Assembly (NCBI GenBank): GCA_021783095.1
Contig: JAJXUG010000007.1
Span: 34,355 to 98,354 of the forward strand
Length of the DNA stretch: 64,000 nt
Source: Chloroflexota bacterium
Lineage (GTDB): Bacteria > Chloroflexota > Limnocylindria > Limnocylindrales > CSP1-4
Direction: 5' to 3'
Shown here: positions 8,741 through 19,062 of the stretch, piece after piece
Position numbering within the stretch: the first letter of the stretch is position 1
Layout of the letters: every line of letters starts with the position of its first letter
The notes under the pieces: model-generated
Databases searched by the model: none
What the model saw: the letters and a program-made list of their open reading frames with translations, nothing else
What the model was told of the DNA's origin: nothing
Translations under genes and position numbers: made by a program

Positions 8741-9127
8741 ATGAACGGCACCCCGATCCGCTCCTCGTTCCCGGCCTGGCCTGTGCAGGCCGAGCGGCTG
8801 CTCGAGTCGGTTGCGCGATTGACCGACGAGCAGCTGGCGATGCGCCCGTCGCCGGACCGCTGGCCGGTCTGGGCGACCATCGGCCACCTCGCCTGCCAGC
8901 GCGTGTTCTGGCTGTGCGACTTCGCAGGTGAGCCGGGCGCCTCGGCCACGCCCTACCCCGACGCCGCGTTCAGCTGCCCCGGCGACGACGACCTCGAGCA
9001 TGCGCCGACAGCGCAGCAGTTGGTGGAGGGGCTGGAGGCCGTGTTCGGCCACGACATCGCGCACATCGCCGAGCTCAACGAGGTGCTCACGGCTGCGGGC
9101 CTGCCGATCGTCGACCTCTGGGGCTGA
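8741..9127 (+). CDS. DinB-family protein, shortened
   Basis: A 128-residue DinB/YfiT-like four-helix protein. The N-terminal metal His is in ATIGHLACQRVFW (about residue 48), and the C-terminal pair is in HDIAHIAELNEVL (about residue 106), followed by the usual GLPIVDLWG ending. DinB domains of this type normally have about 45 more residues between the QLVEGLEAVF helix and the HDxxH helix. Here the two run together without a stop, suggesting an in-frame internal deletion. Members are metal-dependent thiol-transfer or damage-related enzymes; the substrate is unknown. A second, full-length DinB gene is at 32345. Confidence 0.72.
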   Translation: MNGTPIRSSFPAWPVQAERLLESVARLTDEQLAMRPSPDRWPVWATIGHLACQRVFWLCDFAGEPGASATPYPDAAFSCPGDDDLEHAPTAQQLVEGLEAVFGHDIAHIAELNEVLTAAGLPIVDLWG

Positions 9128-9195
9128 ACCGCGGGCAGGCGCGTACTCTGGCGCAAGACTGCCGATCCACCAGCCAGCCGAGCCCCTTCGTCACG

Positions 9196-9225
9196 TTGAC
9201 ACCCCCGAGCCCGCAGCGCTAGACT
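9196..9225 (+). promoter_or_regulatory. SigA-type promoter of the hrcA operon
   Basis: TTGACA (9196-9201), an 18-bp spacer and TAGACT (9220-9225). Predicted start about 9232, just before the CIRCE element. Confidence 0.8.
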
Positions 9226-9238
9226 GTCGCCAATCCAG

Positions 9239-9265
9239 TTAGCACTCTCACCTGTTGAGTGCTAA
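9239..9265 (+). promoter_or_regulatory. CIRCE operator (HrcA binding site)
   Basis: A perfect CIRCE: TTAGCACTC, 9-nt spacer, GAGTGCTAA. It lies in the 5' untranslated region between the promoter and hrcA, the standard arrangement for HrcA autoregulation of heat-shock genes. Confidence 0.97.
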
Positions 9266-9285
9266 CCATCCCAAGGAGCAGCCGG

Positions 9286-10347
9286 ATGGCGCGTCGGATG
9301 CGCACCAGCGGCCCCCTGGACCTTCGCTCCCAGGCGATCCTTCGGGCCGTCATCGAGGAATACGTCACCACCGCCGCGCCGGTCGCCAGTGCAGCACTCG
9401 TTGCGCGCTATCGGCTGGGCGTGTCGTCGGCGACTGTCCGCGCGATCCTCGCGGACCTCGAGGCCGCCGGCCTGCTGACCCACCCGCACACTTCGGCGGG
9501 TCGCGTCCCCACGGAGCCCGGCTACCGCTACTACGTCGAGTCCATCGTGGACAGCGTCCCGCTGCCGCCGGTCGAGCAGCTGATGATCCGCCACCAGTTC
9601 GGCCAGGTGGAGTACGCGAGCGAGCACTGGTTCCGGCTCGCCGCCACGACCCTCGCCTCGCTGACCCGCGCCGCCGGGCTGGCCACGCCCGCCAAGCCCG
9701 CCTCCGCCCACCTGCGCCACCTGGACCTCGTGTCGATCAGCGATCGCACCGCGAGCCTCATCCTCGTCCTGCGCGAGGGCGCCCTGCGCCAGGTCGTGTG
9801 CGGGCTGGACGAGCCCGTCGACCAGGAAGGGCTGTCCGCGGTGGCGGGACACCTCAACGAGCTGCTGGCGGGCAAGTCCGCGTTCGAGGCCGAGGCCGCG
9901 CTGGAGAAGCTCTCGCACGACGATCCCGCGATGGACCTGACGCGCCGGATCGGCGAGCGCGCCGTCCGCGCGCTCTACGAGTTCGACGCCGCCGCCACCG
10001 AGGAGCTGTTCAGCGACGGCCTGCTCAACGTGATGGCCGCGCCGGAGTTCGCCCAGAGCGAGAAGCTCCGCCGCGTGTTCGAGGCGCTCGAGGACCGCGC
10101 CTACCTCGCCCGGCTCATCGGCGGGGTCGCGGGCTCGGGCCGCATCCGCGTCTACATCGGGAGCGAGAACCCGGCCGAGGAGATGGCCGACGTGTCGCTC
10201 GTGCTGGCCCCGTATGGCCAGCCCGGGCGCGCGGTGGGCCTCGTCGGCGTGCTGGGTCCCACCCGCATGGCCTATCCCCAGGCCATCGGCACCGTCCGCT
10301 TCGTGTCGGGGCTGATGAACGAGCTCGTCGACCACCTGTACGCCTGA
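9286..10347 (+). CDS. hrcA: Heat-inducible transcription repressor HrcA
   Basis: Represses its own operon by binding CIRCE, with GroEL-dependent activity in known systems. It has 353 residues. The N-terminal winged helix is seen in SQAILRAVIEEYVTTAAPVASAAL through SSATVRAILADLEAAGLL, then HTSAGRVPTEPGYRYYV, the HrcA hallmark. The GAF-like middle and the C-terminal LVLAPYGQPGRAVGLVGVLGPTRM block are intact. The start is ATG at 9286, with AAGGAG about 8 nt upstream; an earlier GTG at 9259 lies inside CIRCE and is rejected. It is followed by grpE after 7 nt. Confidence 0.96.
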   Translation: MARRMRTSGPLDLRSQAILRAVIEEYVTTAAPVASAALVARYRLGVSSATVRAILADLEAAGLLTHPHTSAGRVPTEPGYRYYVESIVDSVPLPPVEQLMIRHQFGQVEYASEHWFRLAATTLASLTRAAGLATPAKPASAHLRHLDLVSISDRTASLILVLREGALRQVVCGLDEPVDQEGLSAVAGHLNELLAGKSAFEAEAALEKLSHDDPAMDLTRRIGERAVRALYEFDAAATEELFSDGLLNVMAAPEFAQSEKLRRVFEALEDRAYLARLIGGVAGSGRIRVYIGSENPAEEMADVSLVLAPYGQPGRAVGLVGVLGPTRMAYPQAIGTVRFVSGLMNELVDHLYA

Positions 10348-10354
10348 GAGCAAG

Positions 10355-10990
10355 ATGACCGACCCCAAGCGACCCATGATCCGCCGAACCCGCGCCCAGG
10401 AGCGCATCGACGCCGTCGACACCTCGCCGTCGGCCGTCGCCGCCGCGCTCGAGAGGCTGCGCCACGACGCCGACGCCAAGGCCGCCCAGGCCCAGGCCGA
10501 GCACGACGAGGCGGTGGCCAAGCTGGCCACCGAGCGCGACGAGTACCTCGCCGCCCTCCAGCGCGAGCGGGCCGAGTTCACCAACTTCCGGCAGCGGACC
10601 GCCAAGGAGCGCGAGCAGGAGCGGGGCCTGGCCGGGATCGACTTGATCAGCAAGGTGCTCGCCCTCGCCGACGACTTCGACCGCGCCATCGACACCCGCC
10701 CGGCCGAGCTTGCCGGCAACGCGTGGGCGGAGGGCATCGCGGCCATCGACCGCAAGCTCCGCGCCCTCCTCGAGAGCGAGGGCGTGACGGCGGTCGACGC
10801 GTCGAGCGGCACCGCCTTCGACCCCCGCGAGCACGAGGCGATCGCCAGCATTCCCGGCACCGGCCTGCCCGACGGCGTCATCGTCGAGGAGGTCCGGCGC
10901 GGCTATCGCCTGCGCGACCGTCTCATCCGACCCGCGCTGGTGGCCGTCGCCCAGGGTGGCGACGCCCCGCCGGCCTCGCGCCCCAACTGA
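10355..10990 (+). CDS. grpE: Nucleotide exchange factor GrpE
   Basis: Co-chaperone that releases ADP from DnaK. It has 211 residues: a long Ala/Glu/Arg-rich coiled coil (about residues 30-90, including ERAEFTNFRQRT, the typical dimer helix), then the C-terminal beta-domain with FDPREHEAIASIPGTGLPDGVIVEEVRRGYRLRDRLIRPALVAV compressed into the family pattern. It starts at the ATG at 10355, 7 nt after hrcA, within the CIRCE-controlled operon. A 64-bp gap with a TTGACA-like hexamer (11003) separates it from dnaK, so a weak internal promoter is possible. Confidence 0.96.
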   Translation: MTDPKRPMIRRTRAQERIDAVDTSPSAVAAALERLRHDADAKAAQAQAEHDEAVAKLATERDEYLAALQRERAEFTNFRQRTAKEREQERGLAGIDLISKVLALADDFDRAIDTRPAELAGNAWAEGIAAIDRKLRALLESEGVTAVDASSGTAFDPREHEAIASIPGTGLPDGVIVEEVRRGYRLRDRLIRPALVAVAQGGDAPPASRPN

Positions 10991-11054
10991 TCAACCGACC
11001 AGTTGACACCCACTCGCCCCAGACCGACTCGAACGTACTTCCAGGAGACCCCGC

Positions 11055-12977
<1,923 letters not shown>

Positions 12978-13013
12978 CGCTCCTGCGCCTTCTGCGCTCC
13001 TGCGTCAGTTCTC

Positions 13014-13046
13014 GCGGCCCGTTCGGCGCTTTGCCGGGCGGGCCGC
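13014..13046 (+). terminator. Candidate terminator after dnaK
   Basis: GCGGCCC (13014-13020) pairs with GGGCCGC (13040-13046), with a nested CGGC/GCCG stem inside the loop. It lies about 40 nt after the dnaK stop. No long T-run. Confidence 0.4.
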
Positions 13047-13160
13047 TCTCGATCCGTGGTCGCGCCCCGGCGCTCCTCGCCGCAGCGGTCTATCGCGGGC
13101 GCGACTACCACCGCGCCGACTCGGGCGCTCGTCTTCCGGTTTCGGTCGGCCATCCACCGG

Positions 13161-13325
13161 ATTTCGGCCATTCAGTACAAGTACGCCTACGCATGGCGGC
13201 TGAAACGCCAGTTCGGTCAGCTGGCGACTGGGTGGCGGCGATTCAGGCGGATTCGGGCCGGGAATCGCCCTTCTTGCGCCGGCCGGCACGCTGCTGAGTC
13301 GTACTCGTGCTAGATGGCAGGAACA
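13161..13325. repeat. TIR element, copy A (165 bp)
   Basis: Imperfect terminal inverted repeats of about 33 bp. The left end contains GCCATTCAGTACAAGTACG (within 13161-13194); the right end, read on the opposite strand, contains GCCATCTAGCACGAGTACG (within 13288-13325). The core has GGCGACTG and TGGCGGCGAT, shared with copies B and C. It overlaps the 3' end of the nuclease-like relic. No transposase is encoded. Confidence 0.75.
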
Positions 13326-13711
13326 GGACGCCGCCCATGGCGGAAGCAGGCCTTGCCAGCCAGCGCCGGACCGCAGTCGTGCGCAGCGGCAAGAGCTCGT
13401 GGATCGTCGCCCTGTGCTCGGCCACCCGTCGTCGGGTCGTGGTGTCGTCCCGGAGCACGAGCCGGCGCGACACGCTGCGGACGGCCCATCCGCGCTCGGC
13501 CGCGAGGCGAGGCGCCGGGCGGGTCTTCCGGTCGTGGGCCGAGAGCATCGCCTGCATGTCGGGCACGGCGGACTTCACCTCGACGACCAGCAGGGCGCCC
13601 GTGCCGGGGGGGGAAGGCGAGGATGTCGATCGACCCGCGCTCACCGTGCACAGAGAAGGTCGCCTCGGGGAGAACGTCCCAGCCCGGGTCCGGTAGGCGA
13701 GCGTCTCTGCA
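13243..13711 (-). pseudogene. Relic of a DNA-binding/PD-(D/E)XK-like nuclease-domain protein
   Basis: The conserved C-terminal domain of HTH proteins with an endonuclease-like fold is recognisable: GWDVLPEATFSVHGERGSID then LLVVEVKSAVPDMQAML, which carries the ID...EVK acidic/Lys signature, then RKTRPAPRLAAERGW and WLARPASAMGGVLFL. The two halves are in different frames. The break coincides with a run of eight G (plus strand 13606-13613); removing one base restores the frame exactly. The usual N-terminal HTH is absent and no start codon is in frame, so the gene is also 5'-truncated. Its 3' end runs into TIR element A. A sequencing error could explain the G-run shift but not the missing N-terminus. 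Confidence 0.72.
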
Positions 13712-13853
13712 TCGCCGCGCTCGCAGCGCGGAGTCTGGGTTCTGGCGAGAGAAACCGGCCCGCCAACGACCTATCCTCGCACCCTGCTGCGCACTCCGGA
13801 ATCGCGCGCTGCGACCGGGGTCGCTCGTGCTGCCGACCACGCGCCCTGAGCCC

Positions 13854-13882
13854 TTGACACCCAGCGGCCGGAGGCCAACGCT
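13854..13882 (+). promoter_or_regulatory. Promoter of the DCC-family gene
   Basis: TTGACA (13854-13859), a 17-bp spacer, AACGCT (13877-13882), then 6 nt to the ATG. It is the best -35 among the leaderless candidates. Confidence 0.6.
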
Positions 13883-13888
13883 GGCGGC

Positions 13889-14278
13889 ATGCGTCCCGAC
13901 ACCCTGCTCATCGACGGCGACTGTGGGCTGTGTCGCGCCTCGGGCGACTGGCTGGCGGCGCGCGTGGACGAATCTGAGATCCGGGTGATGGAGCTCCAGG
14001 CCGTGGACGCGGATCCAGCGCTTGCTCAACTGGTCGCTGGACGCGACCTGACGGCGGTGCTCCACCTGGTGGGCTCGGACGGGACGGTGGCGTCCGGCGC
14101 CGCAGCCGTCATCGGCGCCGCGCGGCGAGTGCCCGGGCTCGGCGCCCTTGTCGCGCTCTACGACAACCCGCTCGGCCACGCGCTGTGGGAGCCCGCATAT
14201 CGGCTCGTTGCGCGGAACCGACACCGGATTGGTCGGGCGTTGGGGATCGCGGCGGTCTGCGCTACCATCCCGGAATGA
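13889..14278 (+). CDS. DCC-family (DUF393) thiol-disulfide oxidoreductase-like protein
   Basis: A 129-residue protein beginning with the family signature LLIDGDCGLCRASGDWL: DGDCxLC, a CxxC pair near residues 13-16 after an Asp. It ends with the typical WEPAYRLVARNRHRIGRALG. Members are predicted thioredoxin-fold redox proteins; the partners are unknown. The start is at the ATG at 13889, directly after a good promoter, with no Shine-Dalgarno. Its stop codon (14276-14278) is the first three bases of the palindromic operator of the next operon, and that operon's promoter lies inside this gene's 3' end. Confidence 0.86.
   Translation: MRPDTLLIDGDCGLCRASGDWLAARVDESEIRVMELQAVDADPALAQLVAGRDLTAVLHLVGSDGTVASGAAAVIGAARRVPGLGALVALYDNPLGHALWEPAYRLVARNRHRIGRALGIAAVCATIPE
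14240..14268 (+). promoter_or_regulatory. Promoter of the tetR-men operon
   Basis: TTGGGG (14240-14245), a 17-bp spacer, TACCAT (14263-14268). The predicted start at about 14275 abuts the palindrome at 14276. The promoter lies within the 3' end of the DCC gene. Confidence 0.6.
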
Positions 14279-14301
14279 CCGACCGACCAGTCGGTCGGTC
14301 A
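14276..14301. promoter_or_regulatory. TetR-type operator palindrome
   Basis: Perfect 12-bp arms TGACCGACCGAC and GTCGGTCGGTCA with a 2-bp centre. Size and symmetry are those of TetR-family operators. It sits from about +1 to +26 of the predicted transcript and 52 bp before tetR, so repressor binding would block the operon promoter. Confidence 0.85.
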
Positions 14302-14352
14302 GGCGGGCGACCTTGGACAAGGCCGCCGCCACAGGACGAGGACGTTCCAGCC

Positions 14353-15015
14353 ATGCCCCGCATCGACCCCGCCGAGCAGAGCCGGAGCCGCCGTGAGCGG
14401 ATCCTCGACGCCGCCTTCTCGGCCTTCGCCAAGCGCGGATATCGCGACACCGCCGTCGACGACATCGCGGCCGCGGCCGAGACCAGCAAGGGCGGGATCT
14501 ACTTCCACTTCCCGAGCAAGGAGGCGATCTTCCGCGAGCTGATGCAGACGACCGCCGACAAGCTGGTCGCGCGAGTCGAGCGGGCCGTGGCGCTCGAGCA
14601 GGAGCCAGTCGCGAAGGCCGAGGCGGCGCTTCGGACGGTGCTCGCGACGTTCGCTGGGCACCGGACGATGGCCCGTGTGCTGTTCCTCGACATGGCGGGC
14701 GCCGGACGCGCGTTCCAGGCCGAGACGAACCGCCTCCACGAGCGGTTCGCCGAGCTGATCAAGGGGTACCTGGACGAGGCGGTCGCGGCCGGCGCGATCC
14801 CCCCGCTCGACACCGGGATCACGAGCGTCGTGTGGTTCGGCGCGCTCAACGAGGTGGTCGCGCGCTGGCTGCTGGCCGACAAGCCGGGCTCCCTCGAGGA
14901 GACTTACCCGGCGCTGCGCAAGGTCCTGCTGCGGAGCGCCGGCGTGCCGGAGGCGCGCATCGCGCAGGGGGGGGCGGCGCACGGCGGGGCCACGATGGTC
15001 GGGGCCACGAGGTGA
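14353..15015 (+). CDS. TetR-family regulator, first gene of the menaquinone operon
   Basis: A 220-residue repressor. The N-terminal HTH is typical: RERILDAAFSAFAKRGYRDTAVDDIAAAAETSKGGIYFHF split over helices 1-4 (about residues 17-56), followed by PSKEAIFRELM. The C-terminal ligand-binding helices (LFLDMAGAGRAFQAETNRL onward) resemble the branch that senses acyl or lipid compounds, but no ligand can be named. The ATG at 14353 starts at the canonical position; an upstream in-frame start would lie before the operator. Its TGA overlaps the menF GTG as GTGA, so it is translationally coupled to the men genes. Likely autoregulated through 14276-14301. Confidence 0.92.
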   Translation: MPRIDPAEQSRSRRERILDAAFSAFAKRGYRDTAVDDIAAAAETSKGGIYFHFPSKEAIFRELMQTTADKLVARVERAVALEQEPVAKAEAALRTVLATFAGHRTMARVLFLDMAGAGRAFQAETNRLHERFAELIKGYLDEAVAAGAIPPLDTGITSVVWFGALNEVVARWLLADKPGSLEETYPALRKVLLRSAGVPEARIAQGGAAHGGATMVGATR

Positions 15016-16433
15016 CCGCGATCGAGCAGACCGTGGCTGTGGGCGAGCGGATCGGCGAGGCGATGACCCGGCTGCTTGCCCGCACCCCTGACGCGCATGA
15101 CCGCCTCGTCGCGGCGAGCGCGGCGGTCGCGGCGGTCGACCCGATCGCGCTGTTCGCGGCGGCTGCCGAAGCCGAGCTCGAGGCGGCGCTCTGGCTGCGA
15201 CCCTCTGAGGGGCTCGCGCTCGTGGGCGTGGGGCGGGCGTGGGCGGCCGAGTGCGACGGCCCGACCCGCTTCCGCGACGCCGAATCCGCCTGGCGGGCGC
15301 TGGTTCGCGGCGCGGCGCTGGAGGGGGAGGCCGTGGCGCCCGCCCTCCTGGGCGGATTGGGGTTCACGGGCCGGATCCCGGCGGGCGATGACCCGTGGGC
15401 GCCGTTCGGCGCGAGCTCGCTGGTGTTGCCCAAGCTGCTGCTTGCCACGCGCGGGGCCACCTCCGCGCTCACCGCGGCTGCCGTCGGCGCGCCCGACCCG
15501 CGCGCGGTGGACACCCGCTGGGAGCAGCTGACCGAGCGGGCCCGCGCCCTGACGCCGCCGTCGGCCGGCATGGTCGCCCGTCCCGTCTTCGCGCCGCTGC
15601 GGACCGAGCGCTCACAGCCAGACAAGGCGAACTGGCATCGAAGCGTCGAGACGATGGCAGGTGCCGTTGGCCGAGGCCGTCTCGACAAGGTCGTCCTCGC
15701 CCGTCGGGTGGACCTGCGCTCGCCGGTGGAGCTCGACGTGCCGAACGCCCTGCGCCGCCTCGCCGCCAGCGCGCCCGAGAGCACGATCTACGCCTTCCGG
15801 CGCGCCGGGCGGACGTTCCTGGGCGCCACGCCCGAGCGCCTGGTCCGCGTGGAGGGCCGCAGGTTCCGCACCGCGGCGATCGCCGGGACAATCGGCCGGG
15901 GCTCCGACGACGCGGAGGACGCGCAGCTCGCGCGCGACCTGCTGGCGTCGGAGAAGGACCGCGAGGAGCACGCGATCGTCGTGCAGTTCATCCAGGGCCT
16001 GCTGGCGCCCGTGGCCGAGCAGCTGACCGTTGCCCCGAGCCCGAGCGTCATGACCCTGCGTTTCGTCCAGCACCTCGCGACCGAGATCGAGGGGACGCTG
16101 CCCGACGACGCCGGCCTGCTGGCGCTCGGTGAGCGGCTCCACCCGACGCCCGCCGTCGGCGGCGAGCCGCGCGACGCGGCGCTGACGATGATCGACGAGC
16201 ACGAGGGCTTCGAACGAGGCTGGTACGCGGGACCCGTGGGCTGGCTTGACGGCGCGGGCGACGGCGAGCTGTGCGTGGCGCTGCGGTGCGGCATCGTGGA
16301 CCGGACGCGGGCGACGCTGTTCGCCGGCTGCGGCATCGTCGCCGACTCCGACCCGGCCCGCGAGTGGGAGGAGTCGCGGATCAAGCTTCGGGCGGTGGTG
16401 TCGGCGCTGGGCATGCTGGAGGACGAGGCGTGA
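15012..16433 (+). CDS. menF: Isochorismate synthase
   Basis: Converts chorismate to isochorismate, the committed step to menaquinone. It has 473 residues. The chorismate-utilising C-terminal domain is clear: KVVLARRVDL (catalytic Lys of the MenF/EntC group), FLGATPERLVRVEGRRFRTAAIAGT, the Mg-binding LLASEKDREEHAIVV, and HPTPAVGGEPRDAA followed by GWYAGPVGWLD. The GTG start at 15012 overlaps the tetR stop by 4 nt. The N-terminal 150 residues are Ala-rich and divergent. It is followed by menD with another GTGA overlap. Confidence 0.95.
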   Translation: MTAIEQTVAVGERIGEAMTRLLARTPDAHDRLVAASAAVAAVDPIALFAAAAEAELEAALWLRPSEGLALVGVGRAWAAECDGPTRFRDAESAWRALVRGAALEGEAVAPALLGGLGFTGRIPAGDDPWAPFGASSLVLPKLLLATRGATSALTAAAVGAPDPRAVDTRWEQLTERARALTPPSAGMVARPVFAPLRTERSQPDKANWHRSVETMAGAVGRGRLDKVVLARRVDLRSPVELDVPNALRRLAASAPESTIYAFRRAGRTFLGATPERLVRVEGRRFRTAAIAGTIGRGSDDAEDAQLARDLLASEKDREEHAIVVQFIQGLLAPVAEQLTVAPSPSVMTLRFVQHLATEIEGTLPDDAGLLALGERLHPTPAVGGEPRDAALTMIDEHEGFERGWYAGPVGWLDGAGDGELCVALRCGIVDRTRATLFAGCGIVADSDPAREWEESRIKLRAVVSALGMLEDEA

Positions 16434-18250
16434 GCCACGCGGGAACGCTGCGGGCGCTGGTGGCCGAGCTGGCAGCAGCAGGCGTCCGGGAGGCGGTCGT
16501 CTGCCCGGGCTCACGGTCGACGCCGCTCGCCCTGGCGATGGCCGCCTGCGCGGCGATCCGGACGCGGGTCATCCTCGACGAGCGGTCGGCCGGGTTCTTC
16601 GCACTCGGGCTGGCCCGCACCAGCCGCCGGCCCGTGGCGATCGTGGTGACGTCGGGCACCGCTGTCGCCAACCTCATGCCGGCCGTCGTGGAGGCGAGCC
16701 TCGCGCGCGTGCCGCTCGTCCTGCTCACTGCGGACCGGCCGGCGGAGCTCCAGGACCGCGGCGCGCCCCAGACCATCGACCAGGCCGGGATTTTCGGCAC
16801 GCACGTGAAGTGGACGAGCGAGCTGCCGTTGTTCGACGGCGAGCCGACGACGATCGCGCACGTTCGGGGCGTGGCCGGGCGCGCGGTCGCGACGGCGATG
16901 GCCGGTCCGGCCGGTCCGGTCCACCTCAACGTCCCGTTCCGCGAGCCGCTGCTGCCCGACGGTCCGCTCGCCCTTCGGGCCGACGAGGTCCCCGAGCGTC
17001 CGTTCGTCAGGGCGTTCGTCGGTCGCCCTCGGCTGACCGACGCCGAGGTTGCGGAGCTCGCCGCCCGGATCGGCACGACCGAGCGCGGCCTGATCGTCGC
17101 GGGGCCGGACGACGACCCGCGCCTGCTCGACGCGCTGCCCCGTCTCGCCGACGCGACGGGCTTCCCGATCCTCGCGGATCCGCTGTCCGGGTTCCGCACG
17201 GGCCCGCACGACCGGTCCATGGTGATGGCCCGCGCCGACCTCCTGTGCCGCCCGGGGCCCTGGCTTGACGACCACCTCCCCGAGCTCGTGATCCGAACCG
17301 GCGCGATGCCCACCGCCAAGCCGATTCTCGAGCTGCTGACCCGGGCGAAGCCCGAGCTGATCGTCCTCGACGGGGACGGCGGCTGGCGTGAGCCTGCGCT
17401 CCTCGCGGCCACGTTCATCCACGCCGATCCCGCCGGCACGATCGCGCGCCTCGCGGATCGACTGGGCGGCGGAAGGTCCGACACCGAGTACGGCGGTCAC
17501 TGGCGCCAGGCCGAGGACGCAGCCGAGCGCGCGATGACGGCGTGGCTGGCGGCCCTTGACGAGCCGTTCGAGGGCGCCCCGTTCCCCGCGCTCGCCGCGG
17601 CGCTGCCCGACGGCGCGGTCCTCTGGTCCGGCTCCTCCATGCCGGTCCGCGACATGGACGCCTGGCTGCCGTCGACCAGCCGCGCGATCTCGGCCCGCGC
17701 CAACCGCGGCGCGAACGGGATCGACGGGGTCATCTCCTCGGCGCTCGGGGCGGCGGCCTCGGGCGCGCCGACGGCGCTGGTCCTCGGCGATGTCTCGTTC
17801 CTCCACGACGCCACGGCGCTGGGCACCGCGCGCCAGCTCGGTTTGCCGCTCGCGATTGTGCTGGTGGACAACGACGGCGGCGGGATCTTCTCGTTCCTGC
17901 CCCAGGCGCAGCCGGCCGCCGCGATCCCCGGCACGGGGCTCCCCGAGCACTACGAGATGCTCTTCGGCACGCCGCACGGGACGGACCTGCCGGCCGTGGT
18001 CCGCGCATTCGGGGCCGGCTATCGAGCGGCCGGCGCCCGGGATCTGCGCGAGGCGATCGGCTGGGCGCTGGGCCAGCCGGGGGTGAGCGTCGTCCACCTG
18101 CGCACCGACCGGGCGCGGAACCTCGCGCTCCACCGCGAGGTGGCGGCGGTCGTCCAGCGGGCGCTGGCCGAGCTGCCCCCGGAGATCTCCGGGCCGCCCC
18201 GCTCCTCGCGCGGCGAGCCGGTGGTCCTGACGCGGACGGAGGAGCGATGA
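16430..18250 (+). CDS. menD: SEPHCHC synthase (MenD)
   Basis: Thiamine-diphosphate enzyme that joins isochorismate and 2-oxoglutarate (606 residues). The N-terminal substrate site VCPGSRSTPLALA (about residue 24), VTSGTAVANLMPAVVEA (about 75) and LTADRPAELQDRGAPQTIDQ (about 98) are characteristic. The ThDP/Mg motif is LGDVSFLHDATAL (about 450), followed by VLVDNDGGGIFSFLPQ. The start is GTG at 16430 (GTGA overlap with menF). The next gene, menH, starts inside its stop (ATGA). Confidence 0.97.
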   Translation: MSHAGTLRALVAELAAAGVREAVVCPGSRSTPLALAMAACAAIRTRVILDERSAGFFALGLARTSRRPVAIVVTSGTAVANLMPAVVEASLARVPLVLLTADRPAELQDRGAPQTIDQAGIFGTHVKWTSELPLFDGEPTTIAHVRGVAGRAVATAMAGPAGPVHLNVPFREPLLPDGPLALRADEVPERPFVRAFVGRPRLTDAEVAELAARIGTTERGLIVAGPDDDPRLLDALPRLADATGFPILADPLSGFRTGPHDRSMVMARADLLCRPGPWLDDHLPELVIRTGAMPTAKPILELLTRAKPELIVLDGDGGWREPALLAATFIHADPAGTIARLADRLGGGRSDTEYGGHWRQAEDAAERAMTAWLAALDEPFEGAPFPALAAALPDGAVLWSGSSMPVRDMDAWLPSTSRAISARANRGANGIDGVISSALGAAASGAPTALVLGDVSFLHDATALGTARQLGLPLAIVLVDNDGGGIFSFLPQAQPAAAIPGTGLPEHYEMLFGTPHGTDLPAVVRAFGAGYRAAGARDLREAIGWALGQPGVSVVHLRTDRARNLALHREVAAVVQRALAELPPEISGPPRSSRGEPVVLTRTEER

Positions 18251-19062
18251 CGACCGGGATCGACTGGCTCGCGGTCGCGGCGCGCGACGAAGGCGATCCG
18301 CGTGACCCTGCGCTGCTGCTGCTCCACGGCTTCACCGGCGCCGGCTCGGTGTGGGCCGGGCTGACCGCGGGCCTGCGTCGGAAGGGGTTTCGGACCATCG
18401 CGCCCGACCTTCCCGGGCACGGCCATGCCGGGATCCCGGCCAAGTCGGCGTCGGTCGAGCGGACGGCCGACGACCTCGCCGGGCTGCTCGACCACCTCGG
18501 CGCGAGCCCCGCGCGCGTCCTCGGCTACTCGCTGGGCGCCCGCATCGCACTTCGGCTCGCCATCGCGCACCCCGACAGCGTCGCCAGGCTCGTGCTCGAG
18601 AGCCCGTCAGCGGGGATCGCGGATGCGGACATGCGCGCCGAGCGCCGCGCCACCGACGACGACCTTGCGGACGCCATCGAGCGCGACGGCCTCGAGGCGT
18701 TCATCGACCGCTGGGAGCGCAACCCGGTCTTCGCGACCCACGCCGCGCTGGACCCGCGCCTCGCCGCCCACCAGCGCGAGATCCGGCTCCGCAACACGGC
18801 GCGCGGGCTCGCCCAGAGCCTTCGCCTCTCAGGGCAGGGCGCCATGCAGCCGCTGCACGATCGTCTCGCCCAGATCCACGTCCCGACGCTCGTCGTCGCG
18901 GGCGCCCTCGACCCCGTCCGCGCCCGCGCGGAAGAGGTCGCGGCCGGCATCCCCGGCGCCCGACTCGCGATCGTCGCCCGCGCGGGCCACACGCCCCACC
19001 TTGAGCGCGCAGCCGCGTTCCGCCGCCTCGTCATCGACTTCCTGCAGGAGGACGCCGCGTGA
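18247..19062 (+). CDS. menH: SHCHC synthase (MenH), alpha/beta hydrolase fold
   Basis: Removes pyruvate from the MenD product. It has 271 residues with a complete triad: nucleophile Ser in [10 protein letters not shown] (about residue 96), acid Asp in AGALDPVRA (about 220) and His in GHTPHLE (about 247). [13 protein letters not shown] near residue 24 forms the oxyanion loop, matching MenH (LHGFLG/HGFxG). ATG at 18247 overlaps menD. Position between menD and menB supports MenH rather than a general esterase. Note the second alpha/beta hydrolase in this operon, fused to MenE. Confidence 0.9.
   Translation: MTTGIDWLAVAARDEGDPRDPALLLLHGFTGAGSVWAGLTAGLRRKGFRTIAPDLPGHGHAGIPAKSASVERTADDLAGLLDHLGASPARVLGYSLGARIALRLAIAHPDSVARLVLESPSAGIADADMRAERRATDDDLADAIERDGLEAFIDRWERNPVFATHAALDPRLAAHQREIRLRNTARGLAQSLRLSGQGAMQPLHDRLAQIHVPTLVVAGALDPVRARAEEVAAGIPGARLAIVARAGHTPHLERAAAFRRLVIDFLQEDAA

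Noticed and set aside
9259..9285. GTG at 9259 as the start of hrcA
   Set aside because: It lies inside the CIRCE palindrome. ATG 9286 has AAGGAG at the right distance.
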